This document shows, in pieces, positions 9,737-10,103 of a stretch of DNA of 10,103 nucleotides (positions within the stretch are counted from its first letter, which is position 1; each line of letters begins with the position of its first letter). The stretch is from Thioalkalivibrio sp. Lineage in GTDB: Bacteria; Pseudomonadota; Gammaproteobacteria; Ectothiorhodospirales; Ectothiorhodospiraceae. A program made the position numbers and the translations under genes. The stretch spans positions 1 to 10,103 of the forward strand of contig JAGTVE010000172.1 in assembly GCA_018224485.1 (NCBI GenBank), in the 5' to 3' direction. A model generated the notes under the pieces. The model was not told the DNA's origin. It did not search any database and saw nothing but the letters and a program-made list of their open reading frames with translations.

Positions 9737-9843
9737 GCCTCGGTGGCTTGAGCCCTCCAGCAAGGGGCCGGACGAGCCGAGCCCCGTAGACGGTACGCGT
9801 CGGATCCGGACCATCGATCGCGATCTGGCACTGACGGGCCAAA
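9737..9843. other. Non-coding region after uvrA, before the repeat array
   Basis: No gene, and no clear stem followed by a T-run, is visible. The 9-base palindrome-containing word CGGATCCGG occurs at 9724-9732 (end of uvrA) and again at 9801-9809, and GATCGCGATC is a 10-base palindrome near 9816. These are short enough to be chance in GC-rich DNA. Termination of uvrA may rely on Rho or on the repeats that follow. Confidence 0.5.
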
Positions 9844-9846
9844 GGG

Positions 9847-9920
9847 CATCGCGGCTGGAAGCCGCTCCCACGGTTCCTCAGGTGGGTTGGGGGGGGTGTG
9901 GGAGCGGCCTCCGGCCGCGA
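9847..9920. repeat. REP pair 1 (best-preserved inverted pair)
   Basis: The left arm 9847-9870 has an intact 6-bp stem GCGGCT/AGCCGC with loop GGA. The right arm 9897-9920 has stem GCGGCC/GGCCGC with loop TCC. The spacer holds an 8-G run (9889-9896) and a preceding GGG (9884-9886); with the GGG of the right arm (9900-9902) this meets the G3N1-7 x4 quadruplex pattern. Confidence 0.8.
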
Positions 9921-9943
9921 TGGGGCACGGCCGAACCGAAGCG

Positions 9944-10008
9944 CATCGCGGATGGAAGCCGCCCCTACGGTGGCTTGGGGGGGATGTGGGAGCGGCCTCC
10001 GGCCGCGA
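9944..10008. repeat. REP pair 2 (left arm partly decayed)
   Basis: The left arm 9944-9967 carries C-to-A and T-to-C changes relative to pair 1, which weaken its stem. The right arm 9985-10008 is identical to those of pairs 1 and 3. The spacer is shorter and has one 7-G run (9977-9983), so only three GGG tracts are available and the quadruplex pattern is incomplete. Confidence 0.8.
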
Positions 10009-10031
10009 TCGGGCGTGGCCGAACCGAGGGG

Positions 10032-10103
10032 CATCGCGGCTGGGGGGCGCTCCTACGGTTCCTAGGGGGGGTGGGGGGGTGTGGGAGCGGCCTCCGGCCG
10101 CGA
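10032..10103. repeat. REP pair 3 (left arm decayed, two G-runs, at window edge)
   Basis: In the left arm 10032-10055 the AAGC of the stem is replaced by GGGG, destroying the hairpin. The right arm 10080-10103 is identical to the other two. The spacer has two 7-G runs (10065-10071 and 10073-10079) separated by a single T, followed by TGTGGG, a strong match to a quadruplex pattern. Confidence 0.8.

Larger units (their letters stand above)
9844..10103. repeat. REP/BIME-like array: three inverted REP pairs with G-run spacers, continuing beyond the window
   Basis: Three tandem units with a period of about 88-97 bp are present. Each has a left arm CATCGCGGCTGGAAGCCGCT-like (starts 9847, 9944, 10032), a G-rich spacer, and a right arm TGTGGGAGCGGCCTCCGGCC-like (starts 9897, 9985, 10080) in inverted orientation. 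Each arm can fold into a small hairpin, e.g. GCGGCC-TCC-GGCCGC. Left arm 1 and the reverse complement of the right arm differ at two of 22 positions. The stretch after each complete right arm is also partly conserved (GGCCGAACCGA). The GTGGGAGCGG...CCGCGA core is typical of extragenic palindromes scattered through many Pseudomonas, Xanthomonas and related genomes, commonly attributed to RAYT transposases. No RAYT gene is in the window. The window ends exactly at the end of the third right arm. Confidence 0.88.

Noticed and set aside
9844..10103. CRISPR array
   Set aside because: The repeats come as inverted hairpin pairs and the intervening sequences are themselves related G-rich or GGCCGAACCGA-containing segments, not unique spacers of constant length; no cas gene is present.

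Overview
The window is GC-rich, densely packed chromosomal DNA from a gammaproteobacterium. All eight genes are recognisable housekeeping genes whose closest remembered counterparts are from Escherichia coli and Pseudomonas. The high GC content, the order uvrA / MFS transporter / ssb and the order miaB-ybeZ-ybeY-corC-lnt fit a free-living group such as Ectothiorhodospiraceae/Chromatiales, Xanthomonadales or pseudomonad relatives. This placement is inferred from general resemblance, not from a search.

Layout. Positions 1-5088 hold six minus-strand genes, in transcription order ssb, miaB, ybeZ (PhoH-like), ybeY, corC and lnt. The lnt gene runs off the left edge. The first four overlap: ssb/miaB by about 14 bp, miaB/ybeZ by 20 bp and ybeZ/ybeY by 8 bp. 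A 210-bp gap (1516-1725) then separates ybeY from corC and lnt. Upstream, also on the minus strand, lies a YajR-type MFS transporter (5225-6601). A 246-bp divergent intergenic region (6602-6847) follows, then uvrA on the plus strand (6848-9736). The right end (9844-10103) is an array of three REP/BIME-like inverted pairs separated by G-runs, and it continues past the window edge.

Function. Two conserved gammaproteobacterial neighbourhoods are joined here. One is the DNA-maintenance block uvrA / yajR-like / ssb: nucleotide-excision damage recognition, a transporter, and single-strand DNA protection. The other is the translation and envelope block miaB-ybeZ-ybeY-corC-lnt: tRNA thiomethylation, a PhoH ATPase, an rRNA-processing endoribonuclease, a CBS-domain protein and apolipoprotein N-acyltransferase. 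The junction is unusually tight because the probable miaB start lies inside the codons for the acidic SSB tail.

I found no mobile gene, CRISPR array, defence system, tRNA or rRNA. No new multi-gene system is visible. The least ordinary parts are the REP/G-run array after uvrA, the ssb/miaB overlap with its extended MiaB N-terminus, and the structured ybeY-corC gap.
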